A DNA stretch of 64,000 nucleotides from Guyanagaster necrorhizus (Eukaryota; Basidiomycota; Agaricomycetes; Agaricales; Physalacriaceae): the NCBI RefSeq assembly GCF_019112545.1, contig NW_025064933.1, forward strand, positions 1 to 64,000, given 5' to 3'. The notes beneath the pieces were generated by a model. That model ran no database searches and had not been told where the DNA came from. It saw only the letters and a program-made list of their open reading frames with translations. Shown piece after piece: positions 22,375-34,653 of the stretch. Both the position numbers and the translations under genes were made by a program. The number at the start of each line of letters is the position of its first letter. Position 1 is the stretch's first letter.

Positions 22375-25300
22375 TTAATTTAGGGATATTTTATAATTGC
22401 ATATAGCATCCTCCACATTCATGTATTGTTCATTAACCCATTGGTTAGACTCTGGGCCATAACTCTTCCAGCTGACTAGATAGTCAACTGTCATCATTGT
22501 ATCATCTCCTTTCACTTTGATCTTCCATAATTTATGATGTAGGACTTTGTTAATTTTATAGTATTCTTCATTGTTGATGAGGTCTGGCAGAGATGGGGGT
22601 GGTCATTTCTGATTAGAGAACACTAGGGTGATATAGAGTGTTAATAGTGTTTCATTAAAGATATTGTATACTCTCCAGATCAAAGAAAGATGCAGTTTGT
22701 AGGCTGACTGGCCAATCTTGGCTATGATTTGGAATGGACCAGTGCATTTATTAGTGAGTTTATATTTCAGGTGAGAGAGATAGAGGTTGGTAGTATCCAG
22801 CCAAACTTTATTATTAACTGAATATTTGTGTGCAGTATAGCGATGTTTATCATATTGCATCTTTATAGTGGCTGCAGCTTTCTGAAGGGCTATTTTAGTC
22901 TCTTCATGGATCTTCATCATGGTTGTGGTGAAGTCAGTGGATGCAGGTGTGGTTGTTCAGTGTCATTTGGTTTGGGCAACATTTGGATGCCATCTATGGT
23001 TGATAAAAAATAGGGTTTTGCTAGTGGCCAAATAAATCTGGTTATTGTGTTGAAAGGTGGTAAGAGCTAGCCATTCAACCCAATCATTCTGCTAATAATT
23101 GATGAAAAGACAGAGGTACTTTTCAACTTCCTGGTTAACTTCTTCCATCTGTCTGTCTGTTTATGGGTGATATGCAGTGGATATATTGCATCTGATGTTT
23201 AAGAGTCAGTATAGGTCATCCAAAAATTTGGATATGAACTGTGGTTCTCTGTCAGAGATTACCACCTGAGGCATGCTGTATTTAGCATATATCTCATCAT
23301 GCAGGATTTCATCCATCTCTTGGAGGTGAGTTCTGTTGAACAGGCAACTGGAATGATTACCTTAGAGAAGTGATCAACCATGATGATAATAGCATCATAG
23401 CTGTTGCAGTCTGGTAGCTTGGTGATCATGTCCACTGAGGTGTGGATCTATGATGACAATGGAACTTCATTTGGGTGCAGTGAGGCTGCATATGGCTGTA
23501 TTGAGAACTTTTCCCATTGACAAGTTTCACATGCTTTGACATATTGAGTGATGTCATTGCTCATTTTATGCCACTAATACTCCTGTAGTATAAGCTCTTT
23601 TGTCTTAGTGATGCCAGGATGACCAGCAGTGGCATGGTCATGACAGGTGGTGATAATCTCATCTTGGAGTGTCTGGTCTTAGAGAATGTAGATTTGCCCA
23701 TCATAGCAGATCAGGCCTCTTTCCTTTATCATTCCTCATTCATGATTGAGTGATAGAGCCACCTGCTGATCCTATTTGCAGTTGTTATGAGTTGCACTTT
23801 TGATGCACTCATGAATCTCCTCTTCTGTTGGCATTATTATAGCCCAAAAGTGTTTAGGCTTTAATAACATAACTTCTTCATTGTCATTCCCTCTCTGGTT
23901 ATAATCAGTATACTGGCTTAGAAGATTAGCCTTCTTGTTAGTGACTCCAGCTTTGTAGTATAGTGTGTCCTGATATTGGCTGAGTTCAGTCACCCATCTA
24001 GCTTGCTGGTGGTTCAGCTTCTGCAGTTGTTGGAAGTACTGCAGGTTTTGATGGTCTGTTCAGATCTCAAAGATCTGAACTGCACTGATCAGATAATATT
24101 GCCATTCTTTCAGGGAAAGCATTATTGTGAGCAGCTCCTTGTTGTATATTTCATAGTTCTATTCTATAACAGTGAGCACTTTTGATAGAAATGTGGCAGG
24201 ACACCATTTGCCCTCCTGTTTCTGTGATAGAATAGCACTAATAGCACCTTTGCTTGAGTCAGCCTTGACATGAAATCTCCCCTCCTGTGTGGGGATGGTG
24301 AGGATCACATCTTTGGTGAGTCATTGTTTTAGGTCATTAAAGGCTATTTGCTGAGATGGCCTTCAAGTCCAGAGGGCATTACCAGTCAATTGGGTCATCA
24401 GCCAGACTATCTTGCTGTAATCTTAGATAAATTGTTAGTAGAAGTTTGTGAATCCAAGAAAGGATTGTAAGTTCTTCTTTTTGGTTAGTTCTGGTCATTC
24501 TGTTACTTCTACCACTTTGATGGGATCCATCCTAATGCTTCCTTTGCTGATAATAACCCCAAGATACTCAGTTTTGAGTATCTTGAACTTGCACTTCTCT
24601 GTTTTGAGGAATAATTTATGCTTTCTCATGAGGGCTAGCACTTGTTGCACCAAATGCTGATGTTCTTCTGTGTCTTTGGATATGATCAGAATGTCATCCA
24701 AATATATCATTATCTTTCCAGTGGTGATGAGGTCCTTAAATATGTCATTCATCATCCATTGCAAGATAGCTGGCGAGTTGGTGAGTCCAAAGAACATTAC
24801 TGTAAGCTCAAACAGTTCTTAGTTTGTGTGGAAAGCAGTCTTCCATTTGTCATCTTCCTTGATATGTATATTATTATATCTTCAGCACATGTCCAGTTTA
24901 ATATAGTATTAAGCACTGCAGAGTTTGTCTATCAGTTTGGAAATCAAGGGCAGCAGATAATGATTCTTGATTGTCATCTTATTGAGTTTTTAATAGTCCT
25001 GTACTGGTTGGAGTTTGCCATTCTTCTTTTTGACAAAAAAGAAGGGTGAGGCTATTGGAGATTTTGATGGCCAGATATGTCCACTAGACAAGTTCTCATC
25101 TAGGAACTTGTTGAGCTTTTGTTGTTTATTATTGCCAAGTGAATAAGTTTTGCAGTCCAAATTGGCATTGATGTTGAAGATTAGTTTGATGGTGTGATCT
25201 CATGGTTTTAAGTCAGGCAGTTCATCAAAGCTTTTTTTGTTGAACAAATCCTGATAATCTTGTGCCCATTCTGGCACTATTTCTTTGAATACTTTCCTTT

Positions 25301-26267
25301 CTTTTCCTGCATTGGCCCTGACAGTCAGATTGTTGGCATGATATACTGCACAAATGTGGATTGCCTTCTGCAGGTCAATGGTAAGAATTGTTTTGCCATC
25401 TTCTATCTCTTCATCCCACTGGTCCTCTGGATCTTCATCTGGCAGCTCAAAAGGAATTTTTTGGCATTGGCACCTTGCAAATGTGATTTATCTGGTTTTC
25501 TAATTGATTAATGGATTGTGGCAGATCAGCTAATCATGTCCAAAGAAGATCTTCTTAGCCTCTAAATCAGTTACTGCCAAGTCAATTCTTTCAGAATAGT
25601 CACTAATTGTGAGCCTAAGCTCAATGAACTCAGTGATCGAACCAGCTTAGTTCTTTATTCTGTCTGCATTGTAGACCAGAATCAGGGCTGCTGTAGTCTG
25701 AGTAGAAAGGTGGTACTTGGTGACAAAAGCATGATTAATTGAACTTCCAGTGCAACCACTGTCAATCAAGGCAGTGACTGCATAGATTGATCAGGACATG
25801 AGTATTTCAATTTGGGCCTTAGCCAGAAGGTTCTGGCTCAGGGTTTTGGATCATCAGATAAATTTTTATAGTCCTCAAAATTCATTGAACCATTCCAGAG
25901 CTTGACAGCATTTTGCCTTTTGCATCTCCTCAATCATCATATCAATTACTTCTTCAGCTCAGATCTTGTGGACCCAATTCTTGAGTATGACTTTTGCTGC
26001 AGCTTTGTTTTTTGCATCCTTGATGGCTTGCCAAGTCCATTCAGTGTCAAATGGCTTGAGCCAGCTAATGGAGCTCTCTGCCCCTGTTCAGCTCATGAGT
26101 GGTTGAGTTCTTTTTGGCAATTCTTGAGTGTGCATATCAATATCAGATATATTTGAATGCTTGAGGGATTTAGATATATTTGTAACTACAAAAATATTAT
26201 CAGTCTGACTAGCAGCTACCAAGTGCACACCATGAAGTCCTTTGACCAGTCCAGTGGAATCACTCAC
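22375..26267 (-). pseudogene. E5 pol (protease, RT, RNase H, integrase, chromodomain)
   Basis: The frame starts overlapping the gag stop, with GTG in place of ATG. The protease active site LIDSGCTG is intact near 25750-25772. RT has an intact YLDD (24693-24704) within a 100-codon open stretch (24495-24797). RNase H follows near 24400-23800. Integrase lies near 23560-22700, with the segment KYKLTNKCTGPFQIIAKIGQ near 22740, and then chromodomain remnants near 22540-22390. The frame ends at TAA 22375-22377. Stops within the frame still make it non-functional. At one RT Arg position where four sister copies have TGA, this copy has TGG. Confidence 0.87.
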
Positions 26268-28018
26268 TGACTGGCTCTGTCTTTTACTTTCTCTATCTTA
26301 GTTTCTGTGCTGAGTTCCTCTTCTTCTTTCTAGAGTTTAGTGATCTGTGCCTGTATGTTTTCTCAGATTCACTTCTTCTTCAGGCAATCCTTTACCATGT
26401 GACCCTTCTGGCCACAATTAAAGCACTTGCCTTCCTTCTTCATCTGATCTATATCTATTGGCTTCTCTGTCCCCATGTAGATAGTTTATGTTCTGGTTTT
26501 TTGTGCACTATAGGTCAGGATCATTGAGGTTCCTGATGGTTTTCCAGCAGTTGTTTCTGACTTGTTCAGGGTTGGTGAAGTTGGCTTCTTTGAGTAATCT
26601 TGCAATGTCAACTGTTCTGCTTTCTGCCTTTGCTGCTCCTTATACATCTCAATGATACATTCCTTTCATTTGTCATAGCCTACAGGCATCAAGACTTTGA
26701 TGCCAATGGCCAAGATCATTATGACATATGAGAAGGAGACTCCTCTCTTGAAGGCCTCAACTATTCATCCATCATTTGCTGTGTCATCTCTGATTCTGGC
26801 AAGCTTTGTGAGCTGTTCTAGTTCATCAAAGTAGTCTGTGACTGCCTTGTCTCCCATCTTGTAGTCCTTAATCTTTTGTTTGTGTACTTCTTGTATTGCT
26901 GGATCAATGAACTTACTATGAAGCATCTGTTTGAATACTGGCTATGAGAGATATCAGTAATGCTCCCAAGTTGATGATTGAAAGTTTGGAAAAATGAAGA
27001 TTCATCAAGTCTTTGCATTTTTCTCCAGATATAAGATGGTGAAGATGACCTTGTTCATGTTGGTGCCAAGATACCTGATATAGACTTCAAAATATTGTTT
27101 GCAATTGACCAGAAATCAATTAATATCATTGGATGCCCATTTAAATGGGTATGGTTTGTGGAGTAAGTCAGGTTTGCATTGCAAGATGGCAGCATTCTCA
27201 GATAATACACCCATTGGATTAGGCCACTCTGAGAAAGGGGATCTCCTCCATTCTTGTGGAGGTCCAAAGAATGAATGGAGGGAGTTATCATCTGTGATGG
27301 GACTTTCTTGCAGGATAGCCTCTTTCTGGATGATAACACCATCCCATACTGTGAATCCTAGTCTGACAGCTTCAGGATCATTCTTGATTGGTTCTTTTCT
27401 GATCTCACTTCTGGTGACTTCATCATATGGAGGCTGAGCCCCCAGGATCTGGCTTTCTCTGCCAGTCCAAGGGTTTTGGTATGAACTTGGCAGCTCCACT
27501 AGCTAAGGTCAGAATCAAGATAGCCAGGTTGCCATAGATCAGGAGGAGGTGGTGAAGTAAGAAAAAGTGCTGTGGATTGATAGGGCCATATACACAGCTC
27601 ATTTTGATGTGACAGATAGTGATCATAGCATGGGTTGAATTGGTCACAGCATCTGGTATTCTGATGGTCTGCTGATCAGGTCTTTGAGGTGGTTCTTGTT
27701 GTATTGTTGAGTGATGTAGTCTGTTGCTGCATGCCTCAGGATTTCTGTTTGCTTGTTAGATTCAGAACTGATATACAATTGTCCTGTTTGTAATGCCAAC
27801 CAGTTGGCATTGCACCAGAGGAAATTTACCTCCTTCATGTATAGCTCCTGATATTCCTGCATTCCAGCCCTCTGAATTTCTTCTTCCAATGCTTCCTCAT
27901 CTGTGTCTTTCATAAGCCCATGAGCAAGTTTCCTACTGGTGCAAGGCAGGTCACTACTTTCAGTTTCCTCCTTGGGCTTATTATCCTCTTTCCCTTCCTT
28001 GAGGAGAAAAGTGATAGG
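26264..28018 (-). pseudogene. E5 gag, C-terminal part
   Basis: Reading right to left, this holds the WCNANWLALQ/QLYISSE conserved block (about 27660-27850), the capsid region near 27010-27260, and a CCHC knuckle near 26395-26440. The gag stop TGA is at 26264-26266. The frame is interrupted at 28023 by the composite repeat and continues at 33071. CAGTG lies on both sides of the insertion (28019-28023, 33066-33070). Confidence 0.83.
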
Positions 28019-28023
28019 CAGTG

Positions 28024-28200
28024 AAGAGGATCTGAGCACATGCAAGGTGAAAATGGATACAGTAGAGCTTTATCTACTGACTACAATCACACCAACACAC
28101 ATATAAAACTCTTAGTTTGTGGAGAGATTATAATATGATAAAAGTAGTAATCAACAAATATAATTGTTCTCTTCAATGAGATCACAGCACATTGATGTGC
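28024..28200 (-). repeat. R' block (inverted copy of 31635-31796)
   Basis: The reverse complement matches 31640-31796, including the run around CACAAACTAAGAGTTTT and the end ACCTTGCATG...CCTCTT. It forms the left end of the composite insertion. Confidence 0.7.
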
Positions 28201-28559
28201 TTGGTAACAGCTAAGTGACTAAGAGAGGCGAATGAGGAATGAACTCTCAATCACCAACACCTAACCACTCAATACACAATCACCAAATACAGTTGAGGTC
28301 AGTTGTTTCAAGTACAATAGAAGCACTCTTGCAGTCTTAAATAAAATCAAAGGGACAGTCAATAAAGACAGTTATTCAACTCTATCTTGCTTTTAAAGAT
28401 GCAATACTTGTGAGAGTAGTTTATAGCAATGTTTAAGTATAATTAGGACTTAGAATCAATGCCAAATTGCACTCCAAATCAACTTAGAATATTCTGAAAC
28501 CCAATGAACTCTGAAACCCAAATACTAAGTCTATCAAGCACTTAGGCTTGACTAGCTGC
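28201..28559. other. Unmatched stretch before gap
   Basis: I see no open frame of note and no match elsewhere in the window. It probably belongs to the composite repeat (the part between Q and R missing from the + copy). Confidence 0.4.
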
Positions 28560-29474
28560 NNNNNNNNNNNNNNNNNNNNNNNNNNNNNNNNNNNNNNNNN
28601 NNNNNNNNNNNNNNNNNNNNNNNNNNNNNNNNNNNNNNNNNNNNNNNNNNNNNNNNNNNNNNNNNNNNNNNNNNNNNNNNNNNNNNNNNNNNNNNNNNNN
28701 NNNNNNNNNNNNNNNNNNNNNNNNNNNNNNNNNNNNNNNNNNNNNNNNNNNNNNNNNNNNNNNNNNNNNNNNNNNNNNNNNNNNNNNNNNNNNNNNNNNN
28801 NNNNNNNNNNNNNNNNNNNNNNNNNNNNNNNNNNNNNNNNNNNNNNNNNNNNNNNNNNNNNNNNNNNNNNNNNNNNNNNNNNNNNNNNNNNNNNNNNNNN
28901 NNNNNNNNNNNNNNNNNNNNNNNNNNNNNNNNNNNNNNNNNNNNNNNNNNNNNNNNNNNNNNNNNNNNNNNNNNNNNNNNNNNNNNNNNNNNNNNNNNNN
29001 NNNNNNNNNNNNNNNNNNNNNNNNNNNNNNNNNNNNNNNNNNNNNNNNNNNNNNNNNNNNNNNNNNNNNNNNNNNNNNNNNNNNNNNNNNNNNNNNNNNN
29101 NNNNNNNNNNNNNNNNNNNNNNNNNNNNNNNNNNNNNNNNNNNNNNNNNNNNNNNNNNNNNNNNNNNNNNNNNNNNNNNNNNNNNNNNNNNNNNNNNNNN
29201 NNNNNNNNNNNNNNNNNNNNNNNNNNNNNNNNNNNNNNNNNNNNNNNNNNNNNNNNNNNNNNNNNNNNNNNNNNNNNNNNNNNNNNNNNNNNNNNNNNNN
29301 NNNNNNNNNNNNNNNNNNNNNNNNNNNNNNNNNNNNNNNNNNNNNNNNNNNNNNNNNNNNNNNNNNNNNNNNNNNNNNNNNNNNNNNNNNNNNNNNNNNN
29401 NNNNNNNNNNNNNNNNNNNNNNNNNNNNNNNNNNNNNNNNNNNNNNNNNNNNNNNNNNNNNNNNNNNNNNNNNN
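28560..29474. other. Assembly gap (915 N)
   Basis: This is a run of N. Any open frame across it is an artefact. The gap sits between inverted repeat arms, a typical failure point for assembly. Confidence 1.
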
Positions 29475-29574
29475 TACTGGCTAATGATTCTCAGTTACTA
29501 GCATATTCTAGTGTGTTATGCAGAATTTGCAAATTATAGGGCTGGACATGTAACCTGCATATCAACATGAACAG

Positions 29575-29965
29575 TAATAGCATGCTTACAACAGTCTGAG
29601 GTCTCTCTAAGTCTCAAGGCTTTTTGTTTTATCAGAACAAGAGATGACAACAGGTGTTGCTGGATCTCAAAGCAAAGGGTACTGCAGCTTAATACAATAT
29701 GTCGAAACACTCTCACAAAACTCTCCAAATCATCCTAAGCACAGCTCAAATCACCTCAAAATCTCTAACACACACAATACACGACTCAAAGCTTCATACT
29801 CTAAGCAAAAACCAATCACAAGCATGTCCACAAGTGCCAAAGAGCACAGATCTCTGTCCACAAGTTTCCAAACTGATCATAGACCCACAGGATTCAAACC
29901 TATGTGATCCAGAGACACAAAACACAATAAAACACTGTCTGACAGACCAAAGAGTTTGAACCTCT
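29575..29965 (-). repeat. Q' block (inverted copy of 31230-31620)
   Basis: The reverse complement matches 31230-31620 closely, including the paired phrases around GGTTTGAATCC and GGCAGAGGTTC. It keeps two CpGs (near 29702 and 29783). Confidence 0.75.
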
Positions 29966-29989
29966 GCCAATCTGTGGAAATAATACAAA

Positions 29990-31207
29990 AGCACTGACAC
30001 ACCCTCTCCATGTTCAGGCATGTAAAATTATGAAAATTGTGAATACATGGACTACATTCCAGTTCAGTAAGCATGTAACAGAAAATAGAACTAGAGTGCA
30101 CAGAAACCTAGCTATTATAATGCTAAAACTAAAGTAACAATAAGCAGAATGCATAGTCTAGTAACAGACTAATACTAGAGGGGTTAGGTTGCATGTGAGA
30201 TCCCAGCACTTGACCCTAAATGTGCTAATACTATTATGAGAGGACATGCTAAAAATAAAAAGACTATGATTGAAATATGATCAGCAATTCTGATCACATT
30301 GATTAAAGATGCACAGCCATTGATGTACTGATGGGACATGCTTTAGAACAGAGAACTGAGACCCAAAGAAAGATATCTGAGTAAATGAGTATTGAATGGA
30401 GAAGTAGAATGATGACAACCAAGTAATAGGTAGAGGAATATTACCCCAGGAATGAATAGCATGCATACTTACAGTGCCTTAGCATGCATAACACAGCAAG
30501 AGACTCTGCATCATACTGAGAAATGGCACCTTTGGTGAGTCAGATGGAATGACTGGCTGAACACAGAAAAGCAGAACATAGCTAGTGTGGCTGACTCCTG
30601 GCATGAGAGATAACCCCAAGGGTCTGAAACAGTTTACTGCTGTCAGAGATGTCACAAGAGAAATAAGAAAGTGAGCAGACCTGCGAGGCCAGCTGGCCAA
30701 TATCAGCTAGCAAAGAAACAGTGAGCATAGTCCTCATCCAGAAGAGAATAAGCATGGTGACTGCAATATGCATGTGAATAATACCTGCAGAATTCGGCAT
30801 GGAGTCTCATGCTTTGAAGATACCATAGTAGGATTGTATTAATAAGTATCATAGTAGAGTATTTAAATATAGTATTGTATGAGTAGAGGACAGAGTTTCT
30901 GACCCTCACAGTTGCAGTATATTGGACACAGAAAGCCTTGCACTCTAGCTCTAGGTTTGTGTTAGTAACTTCAGGCAAGAGAATAAACTGAATATTGAAC
31001 ATTCTTGAGAGAGCTGTGAGAACTAAGTGAGGCATTGAAGCTTGCAAAGGACTTAAGCCCAGTTTGATAAGAGATTTTAAATTGCACTCTAACCTGAGAA
31101 TAAGAGAGCAGTGTCTGAAGGGTATCATCTTGAGTTTTTGAGGTATTTGTGACATGTGGTACTACAGGTGGCAGAGGTTCAAACCCTTTGGCTTGATTAG
31201 TGTGCAC
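29990..31207 (-). repeat. P' block (inverted copy of 31797-33065)
   Basis: The reverse complement matches 31797-33065 over its full length. A short open frame at its start (30971-31207, HTNQAKGFEPL...) is conserved in the + copy at 31806-32010 with mostly conservative differences, so it may once have been coding. I recognise no domain in it. Confidence 0.75.
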
Positions 31208-31796
31208 TTTTGTGTTCTTTCCACAGATTGGCAGAGGTTCAAACCCTTTAGTCTGTTAGACAGTGTTTTATTGTGTTTTGTGTCTCTGGATCACATAGGT
31301 TTGAATCCTGTGGGTCTATGATCAGTTTAGCAACTTGTGGACAGAGATCTGTGCTCTTTGGCACTTGTGGACATGTTTGTGATTAGTTTTTGCTTAGAGT
31401 ATGAAGCTTTGAGTCATGTATTGTGTGTGTTAAGAGTTTTGAGTTGATCTGAGCTGTGCTTAGGACTTTTTGGAGAGTTTTGTGAGAGTGTTTCAATGTA
31501 TTGTATTAAGCTGCAGTACCCTTTGCCTTGAGGCCTGGCAACACCAGTTGCCACCTCTTGTTCTGATAAAATGAAAAGCTTTGAGACTTAGAGAGACCTC
31601 AGACTGTGGTAAGTGCACTATTACCATTTGCATGCTGTGATCTCATTGAAGAGGACAATTATATTTGTTGATTGCTACTTTTATCACATTATAATCCCCC
31701 CACAAACTAAGAGTTTTGTATGTGTGTTGGTGTGAGTGTAGTCAGTGGATAATGCTCTGCTGTATCTGTTTTCACCTTGCATGCACTCAGACCCTC
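31206..31796 (+). repeat. Q and R blocks, direct copy
   Basis: Q opens after a CTTTCCACAG tract and closes before GTAAGTGC (near 31608), which look like 3' and 5' splice sites around an exon-sized piece. R follows at once, whereas in the inverted copy more than 1.3 kb lies between Q' and R'. The + copy therefore appears to carry an internal deletion. Confidence 0.65.
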
Positions 31797-33065
31797 TTCA
31801 GCACACACTAATCAAGCCAAAGGGTTTGAACCTCTGCTATCTGTAGTACTGCACATCACAAATACCTCAAAAACTCAAGATGATGCCCTTCAAACACTGC
31901 TCTCTTATTCTCAGGTTAGAGCACAATCTAAAACCTCTTATCAAACTGAGCTCAAGTCCTTTATGAGCTTCAATATCTTGCTTAGTTCTCACAGTGCTCT
32001 TAATGATACCTAATAATCAGTTTATTCTCTTGCCTGAAGTTACTAACACAAACTCAGAGCTAGAGTGCAAGACTTTCTGTGTCCAATACACCATAACTGT
32101 AGAGGTCAGAAACTTGATCTCTACTCATATAATACCATATTTAAATACTCTACTATATTACTTATTAATACAATCCTACTATGGTATCTTCAAAGCATGA
32201 GACTCCATGCCAGATCCCATAGGTATTATTCATGCACATATCACAGTTACCATGCTTATTCTCTTTCAGGCTAGGACTGTGCAATGTTTCTTCACTAGCT
32301 GATCTTGGCTAGCTGGCCTAGCCCAGTCTGCTCACTTTCTTCTTGCCTCAGTGATACATCTCTGATAGCAGTAAACTGTTTTGGATCTCCAGAGTTATCT
32401 CTCATGTCTGGAGTCAGCCACAATAGTTATGTTCTCTTCTCCAGTATCTCAACATTCTCTCTGGCTCATAAATTGCACTACTTCTGGCCTGATATGTATT
32501 AATTAACTTACCCAATATAATATGTGTCATACTGCAATACAATGTGGAGTCTCTTGCTGTATTAAGCATGCTAAAGCACAGTAAGTATGCATGCAAGTCT
32601 CTGAGCAGTACACATGCTATTCATCTCTGAGGGTAGTATTCCTCTATCTATTCCTTTGTTGCCATCATGTTATTTCTCTGTTCAGCACCCAGTTATTCAG
32701 ATACCTTTCTTTGGGTCTCAGTTTCCTGTTCTAAAGCATGTTCCATCTATGCATCATTGATCAATGTGATCAGGATTGCTGATCATATTTTGATCATATT
32801 CTTTTTATTTTTAGCATGCCTTCTTGTAATAGTATTGGTGCATTTAGAGCCAAGTGCTGGGACCTCACATGCAGTTTAACCCCTCTGGTATTAGTCTGCT
32901 ACTAAATCATGCACTCTACTCCTTGTTACTTCAGTTTAGCCTTATAATGGCTAGGTTTCTGTGTGCTCTTACTCTATTTTCAGTTACATGCTTACTGGAC
33001 TGAAATGCAGTCCATGTATTCTCAATTTTTGCAATTTTACATGCCTGAATATGAAGAGGGCATGT
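31797..33065 (+). repeat. P block, direct copy
   Basis: This is homologous to 1-833 over its last 830 bases and to P' throughout. It ends in the hairpin ACATGCC...GGCATGT at 33039-33065, the same end point as the 1-833 copy. CpG sites of copy 1 are almost all TpG or CpA here. Confidence 0.75.
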
Positions 33066-33070
33066 CAGTG

Positions 33071-34388
33071 GGCTGTAAGAACTCTCCTCATCCTCTAGTG
33101 GTCATACTATCTTCATTGATCTGCTGCTCTAGCTGGGTACTGGGCCCAGTGGCAGAGCCTGAAAAGTCTGAGGTATTAAGGTAGGTGGAAGCAGATTGAC
33201 TTCTGATGTCAGAGTTATATCAGTTTCCTTCTGCTGCTTGTGCTGCTACTATTTTCTCACAATAGAGGCAGATATTTCAGTGGTATCTGTTGTTGAGGAG
33301 TTGCCTAACCACTTGACTCCTGAGAAACTCTCAGAGAGTGTGGGCAGGAATGTGGGCATTGCTAGATACTCATAGTCTGTAATGCCTGTGGATGGACTTG
33401 TCATCCTCAAATGTAGTGTCAGCACTAGGGGTTCTTCAGAAAGGGAGATATTAGAGAGTTGGAGGGCATAGAGGGGCTCTTGGGACATTGTCTCAAGCTG
33501 GAGGAGGGATTCCATTATTCCTAGTTCAGACTTCATCAGCTGTGAGGGTGTCTGTGTTATCTCAATGCTCTGAGGCTCAGGGATCAGAGTCAGTAATACT
33601 AGATTCTCTGAATACTGGGATTGAGAGAGATTTGTCAGCTCCTACTGAGGCAAGTACAGATGTGACCTCAGGTCAGAGCCCATACTAGTTGGAGACATCA
33701 GTCCTTTCTATTTGAACCCTCTCAATGCTTTGCTATCTCTCCCAATGCTGCTGATCATACTTGACAGCCTCATTTATCTCTCTCCTTCTATTGATAATAT
33801 GCTCTTTGAGCTTGCTGTGAGGCAGCTGGAGGAGGTTTTACTGTCTCTGCTCCTCCTGTCAGAGGGCTTCTTTATAGTTGAATAGAACATTGAGATCTCA
33901 AGCAGGGAATAAGTGATGAATGATTTCATTTCTGTTTTTCTAGAATTGTTGCTCATTGTTGAGCTGGTCTGAGGGTGCCTGCCCCATTCCATCACTAGTC
34001 CTGACAGAGTGGTGGGCCAAGGCAGGGGAGCTGTGAGGCTGGCCTTCAGGTGTCATGCTGTGGGATCCTAGAGCCATCCAAGTGGCATCAAGAGAATCTC
34101 TGGTATGGTCAGCAACCCTATGGATTAGAGAGGCACTGAAAGAGTCAGAGGAAGATCACTGGGGAGCACCCTCCTGGATGTCCTTGTCATGGTCAAGGAC
34201 AGAGGGTGAGACCTATGGGTTTCTAAATCCTGCAATGCAAGGGTCATGATCTCTACTAGTTTATCAGGAAGGGTATTGGTGTCTTTCTTTTTTCTGAATA
34301 TCCTCTTGATGCAGGCAGCTAGGCCCAGCTTCAGATAAAGGGCTTGTTGTAGGCTGGTGGAACATTTATCAGAATTTAAGGATGTCAT
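33071..34388 (-). pseudogene. E5 gag, N-terminal extension
   Basis: ATG at 34388 opens TSLNSDKCSTSLQQALYLKL. An open stretch of 95 codons (33249-33536) carries the TDYEYLAMP motif seen in the other copies. It joins to the C-terminal gag part across the composite repeat. The 250-bp leader up to the PBS holds nothing recognisable. Confidence 0.82.
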
Positions 34389-34639
34389 GTAGGGGAAGAT
34401 CCAAGGTTATATTGCATAGTATGTGTCAAATATGCTGAAACTCATTATAGTATCTGATAGTCCAAGCAGTAATTAAACAGTGTCTCTGGCACAGCTGGAT
34501 GATCACTAATAATCTCAATAATATTCTGATGATTGATGTGAGGAGTTCAAAGAACTTTCAGTCAAAGTTCAGGTCTGATGTGTTGATAGAGGGCATTTGG
34601 TTTCCTCTACACTATAGTGCATAAGGAAAGAGAAAAAGA

Positions 34640-34653
34640 AGCTTCAAGCTAAT
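34640..34653 (-). other. E5 primer-binding site, perfect self-complement
   Basis: In the element sense this is TTAGCTTGAAGCT. The LTR motif at 34808-34820 reads AGCTTCAAGCTAA in sense, giving 13 of 13 Watson-Crick pairs. Confidence 0.75.

Larger units (their letters stand above)
28024..33065. repeat. Unclassified composite repeat, inverted copies, inside E5 gag
   Basis: This is one insertion of about 5 kb flanked by CAGTG on both sides. Removing it and one CAGTG restores the alignment with E2, E3 and E6 gag. Inside, blocks occur as R' (28024-28200, -), an unmatched part with the assembly gap, Q' (about 29575-29965, -), P' (about 29990-31207, -), Q (31206-31630, +), R (31635-31796, +) and P (31797-33065, +). 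P, Q and R each occur twice in opposite orientation, and P is also at 1-833. I cannot assign a transposon class: no LTR pair, transposase or terminal inverted repeat is evident. Confidence 0.65.

Noticed and set aside
28548..29501. 317-codon open frame
   Set aside because: It is made almost wholly of N from the assembly gap.
31228..31310. tRNA gene at the GGTTTGAATCC phrase
   Set aside because: I could fold only a T-arm-like stem; no acceptor or anticodon stem pairs, and the A-box spacing is too long.
28024..33065. TIR DNA transposon with long inverted arms
   Set aside because: The outer ends (AAGAGGATCTG... and ...GGGCATGT) are not inverted copies of each other, and the arms are permuted.
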